Part shown: positions 1 through 5,007 of the stretch, piece by piece
How the letters are laid out: each line of letters opens with the position of its first letter
Numbering within the stretch: position 1 is the stretch's first letter
NCBI GenBank assembly: GCA_036310525.1
Contig: JAXJRQ010000204.1
Coordinates: 1-5,007 of the forward strand
Origin: UBA4716 sp036310525
GTDB taxonomy: Bacteria; Bacillota; Clostridia; UBA1381
Reading direction: 5' to 3'
DNA length: 5,007 nucleotides
Notes under the pieces: generated by a model
The model's input: the letters and a program-made list of their open reading frames with translations, nothing else
What the model was told of the DNA's origin: nothing
Database searches by the model: none
Made by a program: the position numbers and the translations under genes

Positions 1-38
1 TCGGTATATGCCTTAAATTCCAACCATTCATTTGTCAT
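1..38 (-). CDS. Start of an unidentified gene translationally coupled to the polymerase-like gene (partial, runs off the left edge)
   Basis: On the minus strand the polymerase-like gene stops with TGA at 37-35, and an ATG at 38-36 overlaps it as ATGA. The new frame reads MTNEWLEFKAYT and stays open to the window edge. An AGAGGTGG-like ribosome binding site lies about ten bases upstream, inside the last codons of the preceding gene. This is the classic arrangement for translational coupling, so the two products are probably made from one transcript. Only 12 codons are visible. The peptide matches no family I can recognise, so no function is proposed. The start looks sound from the SD plus overlap, but a chance ATG over so short a stretch cannot be excluded. 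Confidence 0.6.
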   Translation of the reverse strand, partial: MTNEWLEFKAYT

Positions 39-3000
39 CTTCTAAACCACCTCTTTTTCGCAGGTTCTTCATCTTCCAATTTATAAATGTGACTTCGGTC
101 AAGTGCCAATTCCAAAACTGTAGTCGGTAAAACCTCAAGTGCGAATTGCCTTTTACCAAGTGCAACAGCACATTTCACAACATCCTCATAGCCTATTGAT
201 TCTTTGTTTCTGTCTATCGGACGAATTACATTCATACAGTTTCTTTTGATTTGAGCCTTATAATCTCCTGCACGACCTGCACCTGTAAGCATTGTTTTCA
301 TCTGTGTTGTATCACCCTTTTGATGAAGCAGATTTTTCCTTAATCCTATTGCACGGTACATATCATCAATATCGCAGATTATATCTCCCAAAATTCTGTA
401 ACCACTCTCGGAAAAATCACAGAACAAATCTGTGTATCTATATATTTTCACACTTGTAAATAACGAATATATAACCTGTTCTCTTTCGTCAGGCGGTGTA
501 AACTGCCACATATTTTCGGATAAATATTTCCTTGCCTTTTGTATATCAGATGGACTTATATCATCAAATGCAGCATATAGCTCATCAACCGAATATTCCG
601 TTTCCTGACCACGGGCAAATAGAATTCTGCTGATGTCCGTTTTGCGTTTCATTTCGGACGAGGTATGTCGTATCTGTCGTACACGCTTTAATGCTTCCTC
701 GTAATCTGCAATTATGCTCTCAACCTTTTTAAGAGTATCGGGATTTAGTTTTTCTTTCCAATCAGGTTCATTTGCAAATTCAAACAAGTTTTCATCGTGT
801 ACGGGTTTCACAAGAGCTTTCTCGGTGAGCTTTTCTAAATTAAAGGCGTAATACGGGAGCTTTTCAAGGTTGGATGTAACCTTATTCCAATCCACCTTTT
901 CAAAATACTTTTTAAGTTTCATATATTTACTGTCATCATACCATTTTGAAAATCTGTCGCTATCTATAATCGCTTTATATTTCAAAAACAAGCTCTTTGT
1001 TACCTTGCTGTGCTCTATGTACTCGGATAAGTCAGGCTTGATTCCGCTTTTTGCAGAGTCAATTTCAAGTCCGGTTAAAATTGCAAGTGTTTCAACCTCC
1101 TGCAAATAATGCTCCCGTTCTTCCTCGGTAAGACTTTCGTCATAAGCAATAATCCCGCGACTGAGTGCACTGTTACTGATTTGTCCTACACGGGATGAAA
1201 AGGTACTTTTAACCGTGAGAAAACGAGCGTACCAATCGTTACTGTCCGATATAAGCGGCTCGGCAGTAGGTATTTTAAGCACGTGTAATGTCGTACTGCT
1301 TTTCATAACACAAGCATTTAACAGCTTGTCTGCAACAGTCTTTACCATATCACCATCAAAGTCTGCACCGCCTAATCTTTCGGGGATTAAAGACCTTGAA
1401 TCCACCATTATAACATAGTGAAGATGCGATAAATATTTTTCTCGGACTTTACCAATTTCTTTAAGCGGTCTTGCAATCACTTCTTCATTTCGGGCAATAT
1501 GAGGACTACGAAGAAGTGTATAAAATTCACTTTCTTCATAGGTTGCTTTTGGTGCATATATGAAATTCTCTGTTAAAAACTCTCTTTCAAGAGCTTTGTA
1601 CGCTTCACTTTCCCCCTCGGAGCTTTTAATGATATATCCCAAAAGCCTCATAAGGTCATCACACAAATATCTGTTATCGCCCGAAACCAAAAGCTTGCCA
1701 ACGGCATATTTGTTTAATATATTTTTAGCCTTATCCTGAAGCACTTTAGCAAATATCGGCTCATCTACAAACAACACATTTTTCTCAATTATTTTTGCAT
1801 AGACTTTCTTTTTGTCAGTTTCCTCAATCTCATCATTTTGAAGAACTTCAAGAAAATGCTCACGGCGAACACCATGATCACCGACTAATTTATAATATTC
1901 CGTTTCGGTAGTTTTTGTAATCCAAGCTCGTCTGTCCCATTCGGGATTGCTTTTTATGCCAAGACCTAAATCAGCAGGGCGAAATTCTTCGGTAGTCATA
2001 GCAAGAGTGTTCAAAAACTGATAGTTAAGGTCGATAATACTCTGCGTTTCTGTTTTATCTGTTCCCGATATATACAAGGCGTGGTTATATTTTCTGCACC
2101 TTTCAAGATACTCTTTCCAAGTGAGGTTGTTTTCAAGCATCCACCCATAGCCTTTGAACATACTTTTGTTTATTATCAAATCCACATCATGAGGGTTGTG
2201 TTTATTTCCGAATATATCAACTATTTCGGTAACACCAAGCTCGTCAAAAAGGGTTGCGAAATCAACCTCGTTAACAACACCTTTAATATACGGCATACGG
2301 ATTTGATAGGAGTTATGTATGCTGTCTAACGAATCTGAAAGTCTTTTTGAAATAAGACCTTCACCGTCAAACTCTGTTATCTTTATATCTGCTTTTGTTT
2401 CCACACGGGTATATTCCCTCATAGGGTTATCCGTTCCGTCATCGGTTACGGTGATAATATCCACATTTGGAACTATGCTTTCGGGATTGTCTATTACAAT
2501 TATTCTTTCATCTGATAACAAAGCAGCATTTTCAATTCTTCTACCGCTTGTGAACAAAAGAGCGTTGTAGGCATAGAGTTTACTGAGCTGACATTTGCCG
2601 ATACTCATTCCAAGCATCATTCGTTCTTTTAATGTTTCGTATATATCTGCTCTTACAAAAGAAAGTCTGTTTTCACGGCTCATAGATGCAGAACGTTCAA
2701 AGGCAACAAAGCGTATATTTTCCTTACCAAAGTTCAAGGTGATACCCTTCGGCTTGAACATATACTCTGCTTTTTTCTGCCATTCCAAAACCTTACCGAT
2801 TGGCTTTCTGTCAAACATTCCTGAAAAATCAATATAAACAAATACATCTCGTAATTTTTCGCAGATTGCAGATGTGCTGAAATTTTCTCCGTTTAAGATG
2901 CACATAGCTTGATAGAAGATTGGGCAATCATCCTGCAAGGTTTCTTTTACCATATATTCCTTTGAAAGCTCGGTTGTATCAAAATAAAATGAAAATTCAC

Positions 3001-3073
3001 CGTTTTTTTCTTTGCTCGATGATATAATATCAAGTGCCGATATTTCGGGAATGATATATTTTACGCCTTTCAT
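35..3073 (-). CDS. Single-chain double-psi beta-barrel RNA polymerase-like protein (RdRP/QDE-1/YonO superfamily)
   Basis: The 1012-residue product carries, in order, the landmarks of eukaryotic-type RNA-dependent RNA polymerases and the phage YonO polymerase. These are FDGEGLIS (235-242, compare DGxGxIS), YQIRMPYIKG (256-265, compare fQxR...KG), RSPHIARNEEV (522-532, compare RxPxLHPGD) and GGADFDGDMV (568-577). Next come RVGQISN (628-634) and IDSAKSG (671-677, compare AVDxxKTG). D571, D573 and D575 of DFDGD would hold the catalytic magnesium; K264 is a candidate first-barrel lysine. The N-terminal 230 and C-terminal 300 residues are not assignable by eye; the latter is charged and helical. 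No signal peptide or membrane segment is seen, so it is cytoplasmic. The start is the ATG at 3073 because AAGGAGG lies six bases upstream; the in-frame ATG at 3112 lies upstream of the predicted promoter's start point. YonO makes RNA from DNA and QDE-1 uses RNA or DNA, so the template here is open. All catalytic motifs look intact. Confidence 0.85.
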   Translation of the reverse strand: MKGVKYIIPEISALDIISSSKEKNGEFSFYFDTTELSKEYMVKETLQDDCPIFYQAMCILNGENFSTSAICEKLRDVFVYIDFSGMFDRKPIGKVLEWQKKAEYMFKPKGITLNFGKENIRFVAFERSASMSRENRLSFVRADIYETLKERMMLGMSIGKCQLSKLYAYNALLFTSGRRIENAALLSDERIIVIDNPESIVPNVDIITVTDDGTDNPMREYTRVETKADIKITEFDGEGLISKRLSDSLDSIHNSYQIRMPYIKGVVNEVDFATLFDELGVTEIVDIFGNKHNPHDVDLIINKSMFKGYGWMLENNLTWKEYLERCRKYNHALYISGTDKTETQSIIDLNYQFLNTLAMTTEEFRPADLGLGIKSNPEWDRRAWITKTTETEYYKLVGDHGVRREHFLEVLQNDEIEETDKKKVYAKIIEKNVLFVDEPIFAKVLQDKAKNILNKYAVGKLLVSGDNRYLCDDLMRLLGYIIKSSEGESEAYKALEREFLTENFIYAPKATYEESEFYTLLRSPHIARNEEVIARPLKEIGKVREKYLSHLHYVIMVDSRSLIPERLGGADFDGDMVKTVADKLLNACVMKSSTTLHVLKIPTAEPLISDSNDWYARFLTVKSTFSSRVGQISNSALSRGIIAYDESLTEEEREHYLQEVETLAILTGLEIDSAKSGIKPDLSEYIEHSKVTKSLFLKYKAIIDSDRFSKWYDDSKYMKLKKYFEKVDWNKVTSNLEKLPYYAFNLEKLTEKALVKPVHDENLFEFANEPDWKEKLNPDTLKKVESIIADYEEALKRVRQIRHTSSEMKRKTDISRILFARGQETEYSVDELYAAFDDISPSDIQKARKYLSENMWQFTPPDEREQVIYSLFTSVKIYRYTDLFCDFSESGYRILGDIICDIDDMYRAIGLRKNLLHQKGDTTQMKTMLTGAGRAGDYKAQIKRNCMNVIRPIDRNKESIGYEDVVKCAVALGKRQFALEVLPTTVLELALDRSHIYKLEDEEPAKKRWFRR

Positions 3074-3079
3074 AGTGCA

Positions 3080-3086
3080 CCTCCTT
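3080..3086 (-). promoter_or_regulatory. Ribosome binding site fixing the start of the polymerase-like gene
   Basis: Read on the minus strand this is AAGGAGG, a full match to the Firmicutes anti-Shine-Dalgarno core. It sits six bases before the ATG at 3073. It lies inside a longer open frame that begins at 3112, and it decides against that upstream start. Confidence 0.85.
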
Positions 3087-3097
3087 GATAATTCTTT

Positions 3098-3125
3098 TTT
3101 ACAGTATATCATACAATTATAAAAT
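3098..3125 (+). promoter_or_regulatory. Possible rightward promoter for the VLP-parM-parR operon, overlapping the leftward one
   Basis: TTTACA (3098-3103) followed after 16 bases by TAAAAT (3120-3125) gives five of six matches in each box. Transcription would begin near 3132 and leave a leader of about 74 bases containing the palindrome and hairpin listed separately. The boxes overlap the leftward promoter almost completely, so the two directions could compete for polymerase. The region is very AT-rich, so chance matches are likely; no better rightward candidate was seen between 3087 and 3205. Confidence 0.35.
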
Positions 3126-3131
3126 ATTCAA
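3103..3131 (-). promoter_or_regulatory. Predicted vegetative (sigma-A type) promoter for the polymerase-like operon
   Basis: On the minus strand a -35 box TTGAAT (3131-3126) and a -10 box TATACT (3108-3103) are separated by exactly 17 bases. A TG one base before the -10 box gives an extended -10 element (TGATATACT). Transcription should begin near 3096, leaving a leader of about 24 bases before the ATG at 3073. The in-frame ATG at 3112 would then lie upstream of the transcript start. This is a match to consensus by eye. It suggests ordinary host RNA polymerase can transcribe the operon. Confidence 0.65.
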
Positions 3132-3136
3132 TAGCC

Positions 3137-3149
3137 GTTATTTGATAAC
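3137..3149. promoter_or_regulatory. Short palindrome, candidate operator between the divergent promoters
   Basis: GTTAT and ATAAC are separated by three bases. The site lies just beyond the leftward -35 box and just past the presumed rightward start point, where a bound protein could affect both directions. With only 5-base arms it may be chance. The ParR-like ribbon-helix-helix protein encoded downstream would be one candidate binder, but nothing in the sequence shows that. Confidence 0.25.
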
Positions 3150-3150
3150 T

Positions 3151-3182
3151 GCCCCCACAATTTATTTTGTGAGGGTATTTTT
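3151..3182 (+). terminator. Terminator-like hairpin in the presumed leader of the VLP-parM-parR operon
   Basis: The arms CCCCCACAA (3152-3160) and TTGTGAGGG (3167-3175) pair across a six-base loop with one mismatch (C3155/A3172). A T-rich run follows (TATTTTTG, 3176-3183). This is the shape of an intrinsic terminator for rightward transcription. No rightward gene lies before it; upstream is only the divergent promoter region. It therefore either works as an attenuator in the leader, stops stray transcription, or simply forms an RNA structure near the first ribosome binding site (about 3191-3200). Confidence 0.5.
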
Positions 3183-3205
3183 GTTGTCAGAAAGGCGGTG
3201 AAAAT

Positions 3206-3484
3206 ATGCTAAAAATCACTTGGAGGCAGGCACGGAAAATCAACAGACTTATTCGCAGAGAGTGTTGCAACTACGATAAAGGCTGTTGCCTGCTTCTTGA
3301 CTATGGAGAAAGATGCCATTGCGTTCAGGTAATATCCTGCTACGGGATTTACTGTAAATACTTTATTACATCGGTACTCCCCATAGACAAAAAACTACAC
3401 AAAGAAATCTTGCAACAAAATAAGAAATTAAGGAGTGTGAAAGACAATGAAAAAGCTTCAAAACACAATCATTATCGGTGTTGA
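3206..3484 (+). CDS. Small cysteine-rich VLP-domain protein
   Basis: This 92-residue basic protein has nine cysteines, eight of them between residues 20 and 50: C20-C21, C27-C28, C37-x-C39, C45 and C50. The motif SVLPID follows at 56-61. The cysteine cluster followed by VLP is the hallmark of the Cys-rich VLP family of short proteins found on Firmicutes conjugative elements and plasmids. The paired cysteines suggest metal binding, perhaps a zinc-ribbon-like fold; this is inference, and the family's function is unknown to me. The start ATG has AAAGGCGGTG (3191-3200) five bases upstream, one mismatch from the ideal site. The gene's last 38 bases overlap the start of the ParM-like gene in another frame, so the tail from about residue 81 is also parM coding sequence. 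It is probably the first gene of the operon. Confidence 0.8.
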   Translation: MLKITWRQARKINRLIRRECCNYDKGCCLLLDYGERCHCVQVISCYGIYCKYFITSVLPIDKKLHKEILQQNKKLRSVKDNEKASKHNHYRC

Positions 3485-4373
3485 CCACGGCTACGGCAAC
3501 ATCAAAACTGCAAACCGTATTTTTCAAAGCGGTGTGATAAAACTCAAACCCGGTCAGGAGTTTTGCGGAATACCGCTAATTTACCGAAATGAAAAATACC
3601 TTATCGGGCAAGGACATAAGGCATTTGTAGCGGATAAGTTCTTGGACGAGGATTATTATGTGCTTACTCTTGCGGCTATTGCAGAAGAACTGTCATTGCA
3701 AGGTATTACAACTGCTGATGTTCATATTGCCGCAGGACTTCCTCTTACATGGCTTGGAAGTCAGGCAAAGGAATTTAAGGAATACTTGCTTCAAAACGAT
3801 ATGGTTGATTTTGTCTACAAGGATAAAAGCTATCATATCAATATCGTTGGTGCCGACATTTTTCCGCAAGGCTTTTCTGCTATTGCAAGCAAATTATTTA
3901 TGTTCAAAGGAACAAATATGCTCTGCGACATCGGCAACGGCACAATGAACATTATGTATATCATAGACCAAAAGCCGGATGTAAAAAACTGCTTTACCGA
4001 AAAGTTTGGTACAAACCAATGTGCTATCCGCATCAATGAAAGAATTATGCAGACATTCCACATTCCAATTCACGAGAACACTATTACGGAGGTTCTTCGT
4101 TTCGGCACGGCTGACATTGCAGAGAAATATCTGAAAGTTATGCAGGAAGAAGCAAAGGAATATACCAAAGAAATCTTTGAAAGACTTAAAACCCACGAAT
4201 ACGATCCCGAAACTATGAAGCTTCATATCGTAGGCGGTGGCGGTTGTCTTATTAAGAATTTCGGTGAGTATGATAAAAGTCGTGTTAACATCTGTGAAGA
4301 TATTAACGCAACTGCAAAAGGCTATGAATACCTTGCAGAGTTTAATATGAGAAAAGGCGGTGGAAAAAGATGA
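3447..4373 (+). CDS. parM: ParM/StbA-family actin-like plasmid segregation ATPase
   Basis: The 308-residue product has the actin/Hsp70 ATPase layout. The first phosphate loop is IGVDHGYGNIK (10-20) with D13. AAGLPL (95-100) follows, then a second phosphate loop CDIGNGTMNI (160-169) with D161. The adenosine-binding glycine run is IVGGGG (261-266), and the C-terminal helix motif NATAKGYEYLA lies at 287-297. Length and motifs fit ParM/StbA/Alp proteins, which polymerise with ATP and push or pull plasmid copies apart in the cytoplasm. ParR bound to a centromere caps the filament. The start is supported by AAGGAGTG at 3430-3437, nine bases before the ATG and inside the preceding gene. The gene overlaps its upstream neighbour by 38 bases and its downstream neighbour by ATGA, so the three genes are one operon. 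All nucleotide-binding motifs look intact. I use parM as the family name; the exact subtype (ParM, StbA, Alp7A-like) is not resolved. Confidence 0.88.
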   Translation: MKKLQNTIIIGVDHGYGNIKTANRIFQSGVIKLKPGQEFCGIPLIYRNEKYLIGQGHKAFVADKFLDEDYYVLTLAAIAEELSLQGITTADVHIAAGLPLTWLGSQAKEFKEYLLQNDMVDFVYKDKSYHINIVGADIFPQGFSAIASKLFMFKGTNMLCDIGNGTMNIMYIIDQKPDVKNCFTEKFGTNQCAIRINERIMQTFHIPIHENTITEVLRFGTADIAEKYLKVMQEEAKEYTKEIFERLKTHEYDPETMKLHIVGGGGCLIKNFGEYDKSRVNICEDINATAKGYEYLAEFNMRKGGGKR

Positions 4374-4711
4374 GTGTTAAGAAAACAAATCTAAGGTTTA
4401 ACCTTGGTAAAGAATCAGACAAAAAGGCTTATGAATATTTACAGAGCCTTGATAAAAGTTCCCACAAATCTGTGAACAGATTTGTCATATCACTTATTAA
4501 CGAATATGAGAATAAAAAGCATTGTGAACGAGCCGAAAAAGATTTTACAGAAAAAATCTTATCTGCTATTCGCAACGAAATGCGAGCATTTGAACCGCTG
4601 AAACTATTTCAGCTTTTGGGCTTGATGCAACAACCTGCACCACAAGAACAAAACTCCGCTGAAGATGAGAATGAAATGATGAATTTCTTATCCAATATTG
4701 GCGGTGAATAA
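4370..4711 (+). CDS. parR: ParR-like ribbon-helix-helix partition adaptor
   Basis: The 113-residue protein begins with a probable ribbon-helix-helix fold: a beta strand TNLRFNLG (6-13), helix DKKAYEYLQSL (17-27) and helix SVNRFVISLINEYEN (34-48). A charged helical middle, a Pro/Gln-rich linker (88-95) and an acidic C-terminal tail (about 97-113, including ENEMMNFLSNIGG) follow. In known ParR proteins the N-terminal fold binds centromere repeats and a C-terminal segment contacts the ParM filament end. Both features are visible here, but I infer the role mainly from position. The ATG overlaps the parM stop as ATGA, with AAAAGGCGGTG (4352-4362) as ribosome binding site. A strong terminator follows 52 bases after the stop. 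An alternative is a generic RHH regulator that represses this operon; many ParR proteins do both. Confidence 0.72.
   Translation: MSVKKTNLRFNLGKESDKKAYEYLQSLDKSSHKSVNRFVISLINEYENKKHCERAEKDFTEKILSAIRNEMRAFEPLKLFQLLGLMQQPAPQEQNSAEDENEMMNFLSNIGGE
4464..4485. repeat. Perfect 10-base inverted repeat inside parR
   Basis: ACAAATCTGT (4464-4473) and ACAGATTTGT (4476-4485) are exact reverse complements separated by GA. They cover the codons for residues 32-39, at the turn and the beginning of the second RHH helix. It could be a protein-binding site within the gene, an mRNA hairpin, or a by-product of codon choice. A match this long with such a short centre is uncommon by chance in 5 kb. Confidence 0.7.
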
Positions 4712-4763
4712 CGAATCTTTAATATGGCGTAATTTATACAATGCCACAATAAAAATATGAATT

Positions 4764-4815
4764 AAGGCGGCACAAATTTTCTCAGAATGATGAGATTGAA
4801 ATGTGCCGCCTTTTT
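4764..4815 (+). terminator. Intrinsic terminator of the VLP-parM-parR operon
   Basis: AAGGCGGCACA (4764-4774) and TGTGCCGCCTT (4802-4812) form a perfect 11-base GC-rich stem. An inner stem TCTCA/TGAGA (4780-4784 with 4791-4795) caps it around a six-base loop. A T run (4811-4815) follows directly. It is 52 bases past the parR stop and should end the operon. The other strand has only AATTC before the stem, so it is probably one-directional. Confidence 0.88.
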
Positions 4816-4884
4816 CTATGTCAAAAAACAGTCGTACATAATAATACGGTGGTAAAAATTTGAATTGATAGTGTAAATTAAGCT

Positions 4885-5007
4885 ATGAAAATCGTCACCC
4901 TTGACAGTTTAGGAAAAACAATGCAAAAAAATAAGTGCCGACGGTGAGAAACTCAAGAACAAATTGAATTTTACCATCGGCAAAAACAGTGTAGCATTGT
5001 TTTACCA
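4885..5007 (+). pseudogene. Possible start of an unrecognised gene broken at a poly-A run (partial, runs off the right edge)
   Basis: From ATG 4885 the frame reads MKIVTLDSLGKTMQKN and then stops at TGA 4945-4947. Skipping one A in the run of seven at 4925-4931 opens another frame to the window edge. It continues as ISADGEKLKN, KLNFTIGKNS, VALFY, with codons such as GAC GGT GAG AAA CTC AAG that resemble the neighbouring genes. The joined peptide looks like the amino end of a real soluble protein. A second in-frame ATG at 4921 has AGGA six bases upstream and is the better-supported start; ATG 4885 has no clear ribosome binding site. The break could be a mutation, a sequencing error in a homopolymer, or slippage used on purpose. 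I do not recognise the protein. The region could also be non-coding, given the inverted repeats across it. Confidence 0.4.
4915..5003. repeat. Two nested, evenly spaced inverted repeats
   Basis: The outer arms AAAACAATGC (4915-4924) and GCATTGTTTT (4994-5003) are perfect complements. The inner arms TGCCGACGGT (4936-4945) and ACCATCGGCA (4973-4982) pair with one mismatch, which becomes a C/A opposition. The gap between outer and inner arm is exactly 11 bases on both sides, so both repeats share a centre at 4959. A folded strand would show two stems separated by an 11x11 internal loop. On the minus strand the inner stem is followed by CTTATTTTTTT, so it could be a terminator for a leftward gene beyond the window. 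A recombination, transfer or protein-binding site is also possible. Confidence 0.55.

Noticed and set aside
424..434. Copy of ACAAATCTGTG shared with the parR palindrome
   Set aside because: One isolated 11-base match in 5 kb of AT-rich sequence is expected by chance, and the second palindrome arm is absent here.
870..2837. Several rightward open frames of 67-83 codons opposite the polymerase-like gene
   Set aside because: They lie wholly inside a long intact gene with strong family motifs, and their translations show no recognisable domain. They look like antisense shadows.
3074..3112. Upstream in-frame ATG at 3112 adding 13 residues to the polymerase-like protein
   Set aside because: AAGGAGG lies six bases before the ATG at 3073, and the predicted promoter start (about 3096) lies downstream of 3112, so the longer form would not be transcribed from it.
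3658..4226. Open frames of 76-110 codons overlapping parM in other frames
   Set aside because: The parM frame carries all the actin-fold motifs and a good start; the others show no motif or coupling to neighbours.
4725..4746. Small inverted repeat TGGC/GCCA just after parR
   Set aside because: The arms are four bases in AT-rich DNA with no following T run. It is easily chance.
4816..4884. Promoter for the broken right-hand gene
   Set aside because: TTGAAT (4860-4865) with TATGAA (4884-4889) is a weak match with an 18-base spacer and would start inside the coding frame. TAATAC (4842-4847) lacks a usable -35.
4901..4906. Perfect TTGACA -35 box
   Set aside because: No -10 hexamer appears at 16-18 bases downstream, only the A-rich run. 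It also reads as codons for Leu-Asp-Ser in the candidate gene.
1..5007. tRNA, rRNA, CRISPR arrays, insertion sequence ends
   Set aside because: I found no cloverleaf, ribosomal signature, regularly spaced repeats, or terminal repeats with a transposase.

Overview
The window looks like accessory DNA from a low-GC Gram-positive bacterium, most likely a gut-type Clostridia (Firmicutes). The signs are AT-rich codon use, strong AGGAGG-like ribosome binding sites, TTGA/TATA-type promoter boxes and intrinsic terminators. The gene set points to a plasmid or an integrative conjugative element rather than the chromosomal core: a Cys-rich VLP protein, an actin-like ParM/StbA partition ATPase and a ParR-like ribbon-helix-helix adaptor. 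No relaxase, integrase or replication gene lies inside the window, so the type of element cannot be decided.

Layout. Positions 35-3073 (minus strand) hold one very large gene for a 1012-residue single-chain polymerase-like protein. It carries the double-psi beta-barrel signature of the eukaryotic RNA-dependent RNA polymerase (RDR/QDE-1) and phage YonO superfamily, including DFDGD at residues 571-575. A second minus-strand gene overlaps its stop codon (ATGA at 35-38) and leaves the window at the left edge, so the polymerase gene is the first cistron of a leftward operon. Positions 3074-3205 are a compact divergent control region. It has a good extended -10 promoter for the polymerase, a possible overlapping rightward promoter, a short palindrome and a terminator-like hairpin in the presumed rightward leader.

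Rightward from 3206 lies a tightly packed operon: Cys-rich VLP protein (3206-3484), ParM-like actin (3447-4373, overlapping by 38 bases) and ParR-like protein (4370-4711, ATGA overlap). A strong intrinsic terminator at 4764-4815 closes it. The last 190 bases hold what looks like the start of another rightward gene. Its reading frame is broken at a run of seven A residues (4925-4931), and the same segment carries two nested inverted repeats.

How it fits together. ParM and ParR are expected to form a type II plasmid-segregation machine, although no iterated parC centromere is visible here. The polymerase-like gene shares its control region with that module. The most unusual content is therefore a putative stand-alone, DPBB-type RNA polymerase carried and probably co-regulated with a partition cassette. 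Its template (DNA or RNA) and its role cannot be read from sequence.
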